DNA of 64,000 bases from Granulosicoccus sp036478595 (GTDB taxonomy: Bacteria > Pseudomonadota > Gammaproteobacteria > Granulosicoccales > Granulosicoccaceae): the NCBI GenBank assembly GCA_036478595.1, contig JAZGEF010000036.1:124001-188000 (forward strand), given 5' to 3'. The notes below the pieces were generated by a model. That model made no database searches. It saw only the letters and a program-made list of their open reading frames with translations, and had not been told where the DNA came from. Each line of letters begins with the position of its first letter. The first letter of the stretch is position 1. The position numbers and the translations under genes were made by a program. This document shows, piece by piece, positions 51,302 to 60,944 of the stretch.

Positions 51302-52282
51302 TTAATTCAGCAGTGATGCAACTGTGTCACGCTCTTCGCGTAATTCTTGTTGGCTTGCCTTCATCTTTTCACCAATAAAATCGCTGACATCTAGATCATT
51401 GATAATGCGGTAATCACCGTTTTCGGTTTGAACTGGAAACGAGTAAATTAAACCTTCGTCGATGCCGTAGCTGCCATCACTTGGTACGGCCATGCTGACC
51501 CAGTCATCTTTAGGTGTGCCTTGAACCCAGCTTGCCATGTGATCAACAACACCATTAGCGGCAGAAGCTGCGCTTGAGCTGCCACGTGCAGCAATGACTG
51601 CCGCGCCACGCTTAGCAACTGTTGGAATGAATTCGTCTTGCGCCCAGCTTTGATCAACTAAGTCAGATGCCGCTTTGCCATTAATCGATGCGTAAGAGAT
51701 GTCAGGCACTTGAGTAGTGGAGTGGTTGCCCCAGATAACCATTTGCTTGATATCAGCAATCTTACTTCCAGTTTTGGACGCTAGCTGCGAAATAGCGCGG
51801 TTGTGATCAAGGCGAGTAAGCGCTGTAATGTTGCGGGGGTTGATGTTCGGTGCGTTCGCTTTGAGTATATAAGCGTTAGTGTTGGCAGGGTTGCCCACTA
51901 CACACACTTTGCAATCGGGGTTGCCCACCTCATTGAGTGTTTTACCCAGCGAGCTAAAAATCTTGCCGTTGTCGGTGATTAGATCGCTGCGCTCCATGCC
52001 TGGGCCACGTGGCTTCGCCCCAACAAATAATGCAGCATCTACTTTAGTCAGCGCCGTTTTAGCGTCGTCAGTACAAACGATATCGTTTAACAATGGGAAC
52101 GCACAATCGTCCAATTCCATCTTTACGGCTTCAAGCAAGCCTAGAGCTGGTGTGATTTCTAGTAGATGAAGGCTAACTGGTTGGTCGGGCCCGTAGATAT
52201 CGCCATTAGCGATGCGGAACAACATTGAGTAACAGATTTGTCCAGCAGCACCAGTGATGGCTATGCGCTTTGGTTGAGTCAT
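51302..52282 (-). CDS. mdh: Malate dehydrogenase, type 2 (NAD-dependent)
   Basis: 326 residues. The TCA-cycle enzyme oxidises malate to oxaloacetate. Rossmann start ITGAAGQICYSMLFRIA, substrate-site Arg in RGPGMERSDL, and the active-site His in IWGNHSTTQVPD are present. The Cys in GAAGQIC is at a position usually Ala or Gly. The sequence belongs to the cytosolic-type group of bacterial MDHs, not the E. coli type. It is divergent from nrdR. Confidence 0.96.
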   Translation of the reverse strand: MTQPKRIAITGAAGQICYSMLFRIANGDIYGPDQPVSLHLLEITPALGLLEAVKMELDDCAFPLLNDIVCTDDAKTALTKVDAALFVGAKPRGPGMERSDLITDNGKIFSSLGKTLNEVGNPDCKVCVVGNPANTNAYILKANAPNINPRNITALTRLDHNRAISQLASKTGSKIADIKQMVIWGNHSTTQVPDISYASINGKAASDLVDQSWAQDEFIPTVAKRGAAVIAARGSSSAASAANGVVDHMASWVQGTPKDDWVSMAVPSDGSYGIDEGLIYSFPVQTENGDYRIINDLDVSDFIGEKMKASQQELREERDTVASLLN

Positions 52283-52420
52283 TTGTAGATTACCTTCGCT
52301 CGGTTTGAGGCGCTAAATAGAGCATGAATGACGCCATATAAGCGTCGCTGCCTGAATTTTAACATACGTGCCTGTGCTACTCTCCCGGATTCCCAACAGC
52401 CATTTTTGACCGGAGCATTT

Positions 52421-52924
52421 ATGCGTTGCCCGTTTTGCGGGGCGATCGATACACGAGTCGTGGATTCACGACTGGTAGGTGACAACGACCAGGTTAGAAG
52501 GCGTCGTGAATGCACCGAATGTGAAGAACGCTTTAGCACCTACGAAACCGCCGAGCTGAATCTGCCGCGTGTTGTAAAGGCGCGAGGTAGTAGAGAGCCG
52601 TTCTCTGATGCAAAATTGCAGGCCGGTTTTCAACGCGCCCTCGAAAAACGACCCGTTAGCGTAGAGCTAATTGACGAGGCCATTGCTCGGGTTCGGCATC
52701 GTTGTCTGGTGGCAGGCGAGCGGGAGATTCCCTCGCGGCAAATTGGTGAATGGATAATGGAGGAGCTGCGCAAGCTGGATGAGGTGGCTTATATCCGATT
52801 TGCGTCGGTTTACCGGCGTTTTGAGGATGTGGCGGCTTTTCGTGAAGCGATCGATATTCTCGAGAAAGCCCCAGATGCCGAGACCGTGGCTAATCAGCTG
52901 TCCTTGCTCAAAGATTCGGATTAA
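52421..52924 (+). CDS. nrdR: Transcriptional repressor NrdR
   Basis: 167 residues from ATG 52421 (GGAG eight bases upstream). The N-terminal zinc ribbon has MRCPFCG and CTECEERF, followed by an ATP-cone domain (VVKARGSREPFSDAKLQAGFQRAL). It senses ATP/dATP and represses ribonucleotide reductase genes through NrdR boxes; none were searched for outside this window. The usual downstream ribD is missing. Confidence 0.95.
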   Translation: MRCPFCGAIDTRVVDSRLVGDNDQVRRRRECTECEERFSTYETAELNLPRVVKARGSREPFSDAKLQAGFQRALEKRPVSVELIDEAIARVRHRCLVAGEREIPSRQIGEWIMEELRKLDEVAYIRFASVYRRFEDVAAFREAIDILEKAPDAETVANQLSLLKDSD

Positions 52925-53183
52925 TACTGCCCTCCGGGGTGAATTCATGATTAATACGGGCTGCGAGGCCAATAATCGCGATTTCGCAGCATATTCTGCC
53001 TGGCTCCGGCAAAATGGATCTCATCATCAATCCGTGAACTGAGCCCCGAAACGCCCCCATTGCGTGCTACGTGCCCTCCGGGGTGGGCGACTTTGGTCGA
53101 AGCTCCATTTGCAGGAGAGGTCGCAGCACACCGGATACGCTTCTGGCAAACTGCCATTTCAATACCTGGTAAACACGGATACA
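52925..53183. other. Non-coding gap after nrdR with a 14-bp direct repeat
   Basis: TGCCCTCCGGGGTG occurs at 52928-52941 and 53072-53085, 144 bases apart, both in the same direction. A 31-codon open frame (52947-53042) between them is unrecognised. No ribD-like sequence is visible. Confidence 0.4.
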
Positions 53184-53189
53184 TTGCTC

Positions 53190-53768
53190 TTGTCCACGAT
53201 AGTCGTAGTTCGTAAAGGCAGCACAGCCTGCATAGCAGCCGATACGCTCACCACATTTGGGGATATCCGGCTGGATGCCTCACTGGATGTGCATCATTCC
53301 AAAATTCAAACTTTCGGCAAAACCCATATGGGGATTGTTGGCAGCGCTGCTCATACGTTGGTGGCTGAGCGGGCATTTAACGATAAAGACGTAAAAGCCG
53401 ACTTTTCGACCCGTGATAGCACTTTCGATACGCTTATTCGCCTGCATCCCGTGCTTAAGGAGCGATACTTTCTTAACGCTAAGGATGCGGAGGAAGATCC
53501 GTACGAAACCAGCCAGATAGATTCGGTCTTTATTAACCGAAATGGCATATTTGCGATGTTTTCGCTGCGAGAGGTGTATGAATACTCGCAATACTGGGCT
53601 GTGGGCTCGGGCGCAAGCTACGCGATTGGGGCCATGCATGCCGCCTATCCGCGCTACAAAACAGCCAAAGACATCGCAATTGCCGGTGCCGAGGCGGGCG
53701 CTCGTTTTGATACCTCTTCGCAGTTGCCGCTGAGCTTCAAAACGGTGAAGTTGAACGGGGATCGCTAG
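53190..53768 (+). CDS. Proteasome/HslV-like Ntn hydrolase
   Basis: 192 residues if TTG 53190 is the start; TTG 53184 and further upstream frames to 53064 are alternatives. The chain opens STIVVVRKGSTACIAADTLTTFGD, matching the N-terminal nucleophile region of HslV and related proteasome-like subunits (TTIVxVRxxxxxxIxxDG), with Ser or Thr exposed after Met removal. Later parts show TYETSQIDSV-like and GSGASYAIGAMHAAYP, the latter like the HslV GSGxxYAxAAA stretch. No HslU ATPase gene is adjacent, and it differs from canonical HslV, so a bacterial proteasome homologue of another class is possible. Confidence 0.7.
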   Translation: MSTIVVVRKGSTACIAADTLTTFGDIRLDASLDVHHSKIQTFGKTHMGIVGSAAHTLVAERAFNDKDVKADFSTRDSTFDTLIRLHPVLKERYFLNAKDAEEDPYETSQIDSVFINRNGIFAMFSLREVYEYSQYWAVGSGASYAIGAMHAAYPRYKTAKDIAIAGAEAGARFDTSSQLPLSFKTVKLNGDR

Positions 53769-53811
53769 AAAGGCTAAGACAGCCACCTCGTAACACACAA
53801 TATCGGTCAAT

Positions 53812-53833
53812 ACCGGCTGTATAGGCCGGTTTT
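53812..53833 (+). terminator. Probable terminator after the Ntn hydrolase gene
   Basis: ACCGGC (53812-53817) pairs with GCCGGT (53825-53830), 7-base loop, followed by TTTT. The stem is short but its position, 44 bases after the stop and before ndk, fits. Confidence 0.5.
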
Positions 53834-53902
53834 AGCGCGCAAGTGCATGCCAAACACGCTACAATGGTGGGTTGTCTAAACACACTTTTTTGGAGCCCGT
53901 TA

Positions 53903-54334
53903 ATGGCTGTTGAACAAACCCTTTCCATCATCAAACCTGATGCCGTAGCAAAGAACGCTATCGGCGAAATCTACGCAATGTTTGAAGGCGCTGGCCTGAA
54001 CATCGTTGCTGCCAAGATGATGCACTTAACTAAAGAACAAGCTGGTGAATTTTACGCAGTGCACAAAGAGCGTCCTTTTTACAACGATCTCGTTAGCTTC
54101 ATGACATCTGGCCCAGTTATCGCCCAAGTGCTCGAAGGTAAAAATGCGATTGCCAAGCACCGCGAAGTAATGGGCGCAACTAACCCTGCTGAGGCTGCTG
54201 AAGGCACAGTGCGTAAGCGTTTTGCAGCATCGATTGATGAAAATGCTTGCCACGGTTCGGATGCGGCGGAAACTGCAGCAGAAGAAATCAAATTTTTCTT
54301 TGGTGATACGGGTACTTGCAAGCGTACTCGCTAA
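53903..54334 (+). CDS. ndk: Nucleoside diphosphate kinase
   Basis: 143 residues from ATG 53903 with GGAG nine bases upstream; a longer in-frame start at 53843 adds residues not in the family. The enzyme transfers phosphate between nucleoside triphosphates via a phospho-His. The motif NACHGSD contains the catalytic His; the preceding residue is Cys where Val is usual. SIIKPDAV, RPFYNDLV and GATNPAEA match the family. Confidence 0.97.
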   Translation: MAVEQTLSIIKPDAVAKNAIGEIYAMFEGAGLNIVAAKMMHLTKEQAGEFYAVHKERPFYNDLVSFMTSGPVIAQVLEGKNAIAKHREVMGATNPAEAAEGTVRKRFAASIDENACHGSDAAETAAEEIKFFFGDTGTCKRTR

Positions 54335-54370
54335 GCAATTATTAATATTACTAATTAGTACTGCTTAATA

Positions 54371-55480
54371 ATGACAACCAGCCCCGTTAATCTGTTTGAT
54401 TTTGATCACGATGGTCTGCGTGATTATTTTGTCGAGCAAGGCGAAAAGCCTTATCGCGCCAAACAGTTAATGCAGTGGGTGTATCAGCGCAACTGCCGGG
54501 ACTTTTCGCAAATGAGCGATATGTCTGTCAGCTTGCGCGAAAAATTAGCTGCCACTGCCACACTCGAATTGCCACAGATTGATGAGGATCATCTTTCCAG
54601 CGATGGCACGTGCAAATGGTTATTTGCTTTACATGACGGTAACCGGATTGAAACTGTTTACATCCCTGAAAAGGGGCGGGGTACGCTATGTATATCGTCA
54701 CAGGTTGGTTGTGCGCTGGATTGTTCATTTTGTGCCACAGGCAGGCAAGGCTTTGCGCGTAACCTGAGCGTTGCAGAAATTATTGGCCAGCTTTGGTTAG
54801 CGACAAACTCGTTAGCCAGTAATTCTAAAACTTCCCATCAACGTATTACCAATATTGTCATGATGGGAATGGGCGAACCGCTGTTAAATTTTAAGGCTCT
54901 GATACCTAGCTTGCGATTAATGATGGATGACCGAGCATATGGTTTGAGCAAACGTCGCGTGACCGTCAGTACCTCTGGTGTTGTGCCCGCTATGGATAGG
55001 CTCACTAACGAGATTGATTGCTCACTGGCGGTATCGTTGCACGCCCCAACGGACGAGCTGCGTAATGAGTTGGTGCCACTAAACAAAAAATACAATATTG
55101 AGCAACTTATGGATGCTTGCTGGCGTTACGTACAAGGTGAGCGCAAAAAGAAGGTGCTGTTTGAGTATGTAATGCTTGATGGTGTTAATGATCAAGCTGA
55201 ACATGCTCGTCAATTGGCACGGTTGCTTAAATCGTTTCCAGGTAAGGTCAACTTGATACCATTTAACCCGTTTGAAACATCGGGTTACCGCACCTCTAGT
55301 AAAGAGTCGATGGAACGCTTTAGCCAGATTCTTATCAAAGCAGGTGTACTAACATTAAAACGCGCGACTCGAGGCGAAGATATAGATGCTGCGTGCGGGC
55401 AATTGGCTGGCGACATTACCGACAAGAGTCGTCGCTATATTCGTTTTACTGAACCTCGCTATGGAGAACAGTTTCGATGA
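54371..55480 (+). CDS. rlmN: 23S rRNA / tRNA adenine-C2 methyltransferase RlmN
   Basis: 369 residues. Radical-SAM enzyme that methylates A2503 of 23S rRNA and A37 of tRNAs. The iron-sulfur Cys triad is in GCALDCSFC, and both catalytic cysteines are present: one in LCISSQVGC, one in GEDIDAACGQLAG. The gene overlaps pilW by four bases (ATGA). Confidence 0.97.
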   Translation: MTTSPVNLFDFDHDGLRDYFVEQGEKPYRAKQLMQWVYQRNCRDFSQMSDMSVSLREKLAATATLELPQIDEDHLSSDGTCKWLFALHDGNRIETVYIPEKGRGTLCISSQVGCALDCSFCATGRQGFARNLSVAEIIGQLWLATNSLASNSKTSHQRITNIVMMGMGEPLLNFKALIPSLRLMMDDRAYGLSKRRVTVSTSGVVPAMDRLTNEIDCSLAVSLHAPTDELRNELVPLNKKYNIEQLMDACWRYVQGERKKKVLFEYVMLDGVNDQAEHARQLARLLKSFPGKVNLIPFNPFETSGYRTSSKESMERFSQILIKAGVLTLKRATRGEDIDAACGQLAGDITDKSRRYIRFTEPRYGEQFR

Positions 55481-56238
55481 AAAACAACAGCCTGATTTCG
55501 GTGGTTGCATTAATGGCATTGTTTACGTTTGTTGTGTCAGGCTGTGTGACCAAAGCGATTCCAGTTAAATCTAAAGAAGCCGCAGAAGCCAATGCTCAGC
55601 TTGGCATCAAGTATTTAAGGCGCGGCGAGCTTGATCAAGCAAAGCTTAAGTTGGAAAAGGCACTTGAGCAGGACGGAACAAACGCTCGCGCTCATTCGTT
55701 TTATGCACAGCTGCAGCATCGTGTGGAGCAAGACGATAGCGCCAGGGTTCATTTTAATAAGGCGATTGCACTCGAGCCTGAAGAAGCAGAACATCACAAT
55801 AGCTACGGTGTATTTTTATGCAAGGTAAAAGAGGTTGATGCAGCGATAGCTGAATTTGAGACTGCTGCCAATAACCCCTACTACAAAACACCTGAATTTG
55901 CGTTAGACAACGCAGGCCTGTGCATGCTTGAGTCCAATCAGTTTGAGCAGGCAAGTGGTTACTTGCGTAAAGCGTTAAGGGTTAACACAAAGTTCTCTAA
56001 TGCGTATTTACATATGGCAGAGCTACTAATGAAGCAGGGCAGATTGTCGGTTGCTGATGCGTACTATCAACGTTTTCTAGCATATGGCCGAGACAGCGCT
56101 GAGAGTTTGTTGCTTGGCTTACAAATTAATCGCGATCTGGGTAAGCAGCCTCAAGCTGAACAATATGCCTCTCGCTTACTTAATGAATTTCCAGAGTCAA
56201 TCGAGGCTGGCGAATATCTCGCAACACCTATTCAGTGA
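55477..56238 (+). CDS. pilW: Type IV pilus biogenesis TPR lipoprotein PilW/PilF
   Basis: 253 residues with a lipoprotein signal (lipobox VSGC) and six TPR-like repeats (AQLGIKYLRRGELDQAKLKLEKAL is the first). It is the pilotin-type protein that places the PilQ secretin in the outer membrane. It is coupled to rlmN as in many gammaproteobacteria. The usual next genes rodZ and ispG are missing; hisS follows after 66 bases. Confidence 0.9.
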   Translation: MKNNSLISVVALMALFTFVVSGCVTKAIPVKSKEAAEANAQLGIKYLRRGELDQAKLKLEKALEQDGTNARAHSFYAQLQHRVEQDDSARVHFNKAIALEPEEAEHHNSYGVFLCKVKEVDAAIAEFETAANNPYYKTPEFALDNAGLCMLESNQFEQASGYLRKALRVNTKFSNAYLHMAELLMKQGRLSVADAYYQRFLAYGRDSAESLLLGLQINRDLGKQPQAEQYASRLLNEFPESIEAGEYLATPIQ

Positions 56239-56304
56239 TAACGGCTGAATTTTATAGTCCAGTTATTTGCACAGTCATATTGCACAGTTAAGCACACCAT
56301 ATTC

Positions 56305-57579
56305 ATGAAAACGCTGTACAAACGCTTACGGGGAATGCCCGACATACTACCGACAACCGTTGGGTCGTGGCAGCACCTGGAGCAAACTGTGCGGTGTGCA
56401 ATGAACGCCTATGGTTACGGCGAAATGCGTACCCCTATCATTGAATCCACTGACTTATTCGAACGCTCGATTGGTGAAGCCACCGATATTGTCGAAAAAG
56501 AGATGTACACCTTTGAATCCCGCAAGGGCGGCAAGATGACGTTGCGGCCAGAAAACACAGCAGGCTGTGTACGAGCCGCCATTGAAAACGGCATGTTACA
56601 ACCAGGCAGCGTAAATCGCGTGTGGTACACCGGGCCAATGTTTCGTTACGAGCGTCCGCAGTTAGGGCGGCAGCGCCAATTTTTTCAGACAGGTGCTGAA
56701 GTCTATGGCCTTGCAGGTGCTGAAATCGAAGCTGAGCTGATACTGCTAAGTGCCCGCCTGTTTAAGCAGTTGGGCGTGTTTCATGCGCTAACCTTAGAAA
56801 TCAATACGCTTGGCACACCAGAGTGCCGTGCAAAGCACCGAGAGTTATTGGTCGCTTATTTCACCGAGCATCAAGATCAACTCGATGAAGATAGTCAGCG
56901 TCGATTACAGCGTAACCCACTGCGAATTTTGGATAGTAAAAATCCGGATATGCAACAACTGAACGAAAACGCACCTAAGCTGCAAGACTCATTATGTGAG
57001 GAAGCAAACGCGCATTTTGAATTATTGCAACAGCATTTGTCTGGTAGTGGTATTACTTTTACGATTAACCCACGTTTGGTGCGCGGGCTCGATTACTACA
57101 GCCATACGGTATTTGAATGGACAAGCGATAAGCTCGGTTCCCAATCGGCTGTGTGTGCCGGCGGCCGCTACGATGGCTTGCTTGAGCAAATGGGTGCAGC
57201 GAACGTGCCTGGCGTTGGTTGGGCATTTGGAATGGAGCGCATCATTGCACTAATGGATGCGGTGTCGGCGTTGCCGGAGGCTCACACAAGCGATATGTTT
57301 GTTATGAGCGCGGCTGATGTGCCGCATGGCTATGCATTAGCGCTGAGTGAAGAAGTGCGTGACGCATTTCCTCAATGTGCCGTTTTGCACCACACTGGTG
57401 GTGGCAGCATGAAAAGTCAGTTTCGAAAAGCCGATAAACTCGGCGCTAATTTAGCGTTGGTGGTGGCTGGGGACGAAGTGGCTAACAACACAGTAACGGT
57501 CAAACCGCTCAAAGGTGGTGCAGATCAACAAACAGTAAAGCGTAGTGAACTGATCTCGACAATCACTTCACTGCTATAA
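56305..57579 (+). CDS. hisS: Histidyl-tRNA synthetase
   Basis: 424 residues. Class II synthetase with motif 2 (YTGPMFRYERPQLGRQRQFFQ), the HisA loop LVRGLDYYSHTVFEW and GGRYDGL, and motif 3 GVGWAFGMERI. The C-terminal anticodon-binding domain starts near residue 330. Length equals E. coli HisS. Likely the first gene of a hisS-yfgM-bamB-der operon. Confidence 0.97.
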   Translation: MKTLYKRLRGMPDILPTTVGSWQHLEQTVRCAMNAYGYGEMRTPIIESTDLFERSIGEATDIVEKEMYTFESRKGGKMTLRPENTAGCVRAAIENGMLQPGSVNRVWYTGPMFRYERPQLGRQRQFFQTGAEVYGLAGAEIEAELILLSARLFKQLGVFHALTLEINTLGTPECRAKHRELLVAYFTEHQDQLDEDSQRRLQRNPLRILDSKNPDMQQLNENAPKLQDSLCEEANAHFELLQQHLSGSGITFTINPRLVRGLDYYSHTVFEWTSDKLGSQSAVCAGGRYDGLLEQMGAANVPGVGWAFGMERIIALMDAVSALPEAHTSDMFVMSAADVPHGYALALSEEVRDAFPQCAVLHHTGGGSMKSQFRKADKLGANLALVVAGDEVANNTVTVKPLKGGADQQTVKRSELISTITSLL

Positions 57580-57640
57580 ATTGTATCGATAATTATTTAA
57601 CACAACTAACTAACGGGCAATACGCCTGTGGAGACAATCA

Positions 57641-58273
57641 GTGCAATACGAAACTGAAGAGCAACAAGTTGAAGCACTAAAACAATGGTGGAAAGAAAAC
57701 GGTAAAGCGGTTATTGCCGGTGTCGTGCTTGGTGCCTTGGCTATTGCAGGCTGGGGAGCTTACAAGGCTCATCAAGCCAAGCAGGCAGTGGCTGCATCTG
57801 ACATCTTTAGCCGTACGATGGACGCAACGGGTGACGGTGATGCTGATACAGCAGCAGAGCTTGCGTCGCTGATTGGCAATGATCACGCCGATTCGTTGTA
57901 CGCCAGTTACAGTCATTTCGCCGCAGCGCGTGCAGCCCTTGATAACGATGATTTAGATTCTGCTGCCCAGAATTTGGCTTGGGTTGCTGATAATGGCAAA
58001 ACTGAAGAGGTTAAGATAATAGCGAGTGTTCGCCTGGCTCGTGTGCTTGGCGCGCAAGGAAAGGCTGCTGCTGGCTTGAGTTTACTGCCCAAGGCATACC
58101 CAGATAGTTTCAAGGCATTGTTAGAAGAGGCCAGAGGTGATCTTCATGTCGCTGCCGGTGACTCAGCTGCTGCTCTTACGGCCTATCAGGCTGCGCTAGA
58201 AACCAAAACTGCAAGTGATCCAGAGTCGCTAACAATGAAGATAAATGAACTGGCAACTGCTGATGCTAGCTAA
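57641..58273 (+). CDS. yfgM: YfgM-family ancillary SecYEG translocon subunit
   Basis: 210 residues, GTG start preceded by GGAG. The N-terminus (EEQQVEALKQWWKENGK) and the single helix AVIAGVVLGALAIAGWGAY are those of YfgM, followed by a periplasmic TPR-like domain. It works with PpiD at the translocon. The gene order is the standard one. Confidence 0.93.
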   Translation: MQYETEEQQVEALKQWWKENGKAVIAGVVLGALAIAGWGAYKAHQAKQAVAASDIFSRTMDATGDGDADTAAELASLIGNDHADSLYASYSHFAAARAALDNDDLDSAAQNLAWVADNGKTEEVKIIASVRLARVLGAQGKAAAGLSLLPKAYPDSFKALLEEARGDLHVAAGDSAAALTAYQAALETKTASDPESLTMKINELATADAS

Positions 58274-59426
58274 CAGGCTAATAACGCTCAGGCTGCCAAC
58301 GGCGATGGGTCGCGGCGTAATTGCTGCGTGCGCAATTGCGTTTGTTGCAGCTTGTGCCGCAGAGCCTGTTGTGCAACCCACTCCTTTGTCCGGCATTAAA
58401 GCTGAAACCACTATCAAGCGAAACTGGAAGCAGTCCTTAGGTGTGGTTCGACGTGGGCGTTTTGCGCCCTACGTTAATAACGGCGTAGTGTATGTGGCTG
58501 ACAATGCTGGCACCGTGCGCAGCTTAGATCAACAGACCGGCAAGTCGGGCTGGACTCAATCGCTTGGCGTTCGTTTGGGAAGTGGTGTCTCTGGTGATGC
58601 TGATCAAGTATACGTTAGCTCTATCGATGGTGAGGTGTACGCACTGCAAGCCAGTAGTGGCGAGATACTTTGGCAAACTGCGGCATCGTCAGAAGTGCTA
58701 GTGCCTGTGTCGGCAGGGTTCGATGTCGTCGTCGTACGCAGTGCAGATGGCCGTATTGCAAGCCTTGACGCTGCCAGTGGTAAAGAGCGTTGGTCTACCA
58801 CGCATACACCACCTGCACTAACTATCAATGGCTATAGCCAACCCTACCTATTGGATGGTGGTGTGCTGGTTGGTTTGGATGATGGTCGTTTAATCGCATT
58901 AAATCTCAGTACGGGTAAAACTATTTGGGAAACGATTGTGAGCCTTCCTTCCGGACGCTCCGAAGTAGAGCGCCTGGTAGATATTGATGCCAATATCCTT
59001 ACTGACGATGAAGCAATTTATATCGTTAACTATCGCGGCAAGCTTGCGCGTATTGAGCCGGTAAAAGGGCAAATTCAGTGGGCAGTGCCCATGTCCTCAA
59101 CTGCCGGTATTGCACAAACCGACACGCTGGTAGTGGTTGTTGATGAGCTAGATGTTGTTCACGGCGTTGAAAAAACCAGCGGTCGAGTATTGTGGTCTCA
59201 AGAAGCGATGAAGGGCAGGCGCCTTAATCGCCCCGTGATAAATAACGATATAGCGCTTGTTGGTGACAAGCAAGGCGTACTGCATGGTTTGGCACTTGAT
59301 GATGGCCGATTGATTGCTCGCAACACAAGCTTTGATGGTGCTGCTGGCAACCCTGTTACATCTGACGATGTAGTCTTTATTCAATTTTCAAATGGTGCCG
59401 TCAGCGCACTAACTCTTAAGCAGTAA
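58263..59426 (+). CDS. bamB: Outer-membrane assembly lipoprotein BamB
   Basis: 387 residues from ATG 58263, which overlaps yfgM; ATG 58305 gives a shorter signal and is also possible. The signal ends VAAC, and the mature protein is an eight-bladed PQQ-type propeller with repeats such as VRSLDQQTGKSGWTQ, YALQASSGEILWQ and LIALNLSTGKTIWE. Part of the BAM complex that inserts beta-barrels into the outer membrane. Confidence 0.95.
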   Translation: MLANRLITLRLPTAMGRGVIAACAIAFVAACAAEPVVQPTPLSGIKAETTIKRNWKQSLGVVRRGRFAPYVNNGVVYVADNAGTVRSLDQQTGKSGWTQSLGVRLGSGVSGDADQVYVSSIDGEVYALQASSGEILWQTAASSEVLVPVSAGFDVVVVRSADGRIASLDAASGKERWSTTHTPPALTINGYSQPYLLDGGVLVGLDDGRLIALNLSTGKTIWETIVSLPSGRSEVERLVDIDANILTDDEAIYIVNYRGKLARIEPVKGQIQWAVPMSSTAGIAQTDTLVVVVDELDVVHGVEKTSGRVLWSQEAMKGRRLNRPVINNDIALVGDKQGVLHGLALDDGRLIARNTSFDGAAGNPVTSDDVVFIQFSNGAVSALTLKQ

Positions 59427-59432
59427 TGCAGT

Positions 59433-60863
59433 ATGCAACCGGTAATCGCTTTAGTGGGCAGGCCAAATGTTGGCAAGTCCACACTCTTCAACAAACTCAC
59501 TCGCACACAAGACGCGCTCGTAGCTGACTTTCCTGGTCTAACGCGCGATCGTCAATATGGCGAAGGCAAAGTGGGTGGCTGGCCGTACATCGTTATCGAT
59601 ACAGGCGGCTTAAATGGTGAAGCTGAAACGCTAAGTGCCGCAATGGCGGTTCAAACAATGGCTGCGATAAAAGAAGCTGATCTGGTTGTGTTCATCGTTG
59701 ATGGTCGTGCTGGGATGAACCCGGTTGATGAAGACATTGCCAACAACCTGCGCCGGCACAGCGATAAAGTCGTACTTTGCGTCAACAAAATAGACGGTAT
59801 TGGCGAAGACCGCGCGATGCTCGATTTCTACGCCTTGGGTTATGAACACACAATAGCTATCGCAGCTAGCCACAATCGCGGTATGAGCAGCTTGATGGAA
59901 GAGGTGGCTGTGATCTTGGGTGTTAACCCTGACGACTATGAAGCACCGCGTCGTTATAAGCCATCGGAGCAGCCTTCCAGTAAGCGTACTGATGATATTC
60001 GTATTGCCTTTATTGGGCGCCCTAACGTAGGTAAGTCCACGCTGATCAATCGCTTAATCGGTGAAGACCGTGTCATTGCTTACGACAAACCGGGTACTAC
60101 TCGCGATGCGGTATCCGTACCATTCGAGCGCGCGGGCAAACAATACACCTTGATTGATACAGCTGGTGTGCGTCGTCGTGGCAAGGTATCGGAGAAAGTC
60201 GAAATATTTAGCATTATCAAATCTATGCAAGCGGTAGATAAGAGTAATGTGGTTGTTATGCTGGTTGATGGCAATGACGGTTTTACGGATCAGGATCTAC
60301 ACCTACTGGGCTATGTTATTGAAAAGGGCCGGGCGTTGATTGTTGCAGTTAATAAGTGGGATGAGCTTGATGGCGAGCAACGTGAAGAGCTAAAAGAAAG
60401 CTTAGAGCGCCGAGTAGAATTTTTGCGCTTTACTCGTATTCATTTTATAAGTGCCTTGCATGGCTCAGGGGTAGGAGATTTGTTTAAATCGATCAACAAG
60501 GCCTATGCATCAGCGTTCATGGATATGGCTACGCCAAAACTCACTCGATTGCTGGCAGTCGCTGTGGAAAAACATCAGCCACCCATGGTAAACGGGCGCC
60601 GTATTAAATTGCGTTACGCGCATCAGGGTGGAGTCAATCCCCCCATAATTGTTGTTCACGGCAATCAGCTAAGCAAAGTACCGATGTCCTATCAGCGTTA
60701 CTTGATGAATTACTTCACTAAGATGCTGCGTATGTTTGGTACGCCGCTACGTATCGAATTTAAAGAAGGCGACAATCCGTACGCGGGACAGCGAACCAGG
60801 CGCCCCGTACAGGGAGGCCGAAAAAACCCGGACCCTAAGTCACGGGCACCTAGAAAACAATAA
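59433..60863 (+). CDS. der: Ribosome-assembly GTPase Der (EngA)
   Basis: 476 residues with two tandem GTPase domains (GRPNVGKSTLFNKL near residue 8 and GRPNVGKSTLINRL near 195), each with G3/G4 motifs (DTGG, NKID; DTAG, NKWD), and a C-terminal KH-like domain. It is needed for 50S subunit maturation. The C-terminus is a basic tail. It starts six bases after bamB. Confidence 0.97.
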   Translation: MQPVIALVGRPNVGKSTLFNKLTRTQDALVADFPGLTRDRQYGEGKVGGWPYIVIDTGGLNGEAETLSAAMAVQTMAAIKEADLVVFIVDGRAGMNPVDEDIANNLRRHSDKVVLCVNKIDGIGEDRAMLDFYALGYEHTIAIAASHNRGMSSLMEEVAVILGVNPDDYEAPRRYKPSEQPSSKRTDDIRIAFIGRPNVGKSTLINRLIGEDRVIAYDKPGTTRDAVSVPFERAGKQYTLIDTAGVRRRGKVSEKVEIFSIIKSMQAVDKSNVVVMLVDGNDGFTDQDLHLLGYVIEKGRALIVAVNKWDELDGEQREELKESLERRVEFLRFTRIHFISALHGSGVGDLFKSINKAYASAFMDMATPKLTRLLAVAVEKHQPPMVNGRRIKLRYAHQGGVNPPIIVVHGNQLSKVPMSYQRYLMNYFTKMLRMFGTPLRIEFKEGDNPYAGQRTRRPVQGGRKNPDPKSRAPRKQ

Positions 60864-60944
60864 GTCGCACAGCGCCTAGCCCGCTGATTACATCGGCTGG
60901 TCAAGAATCATGCGCCTAATGATTTGATCGAGTATGCTTAAGTT

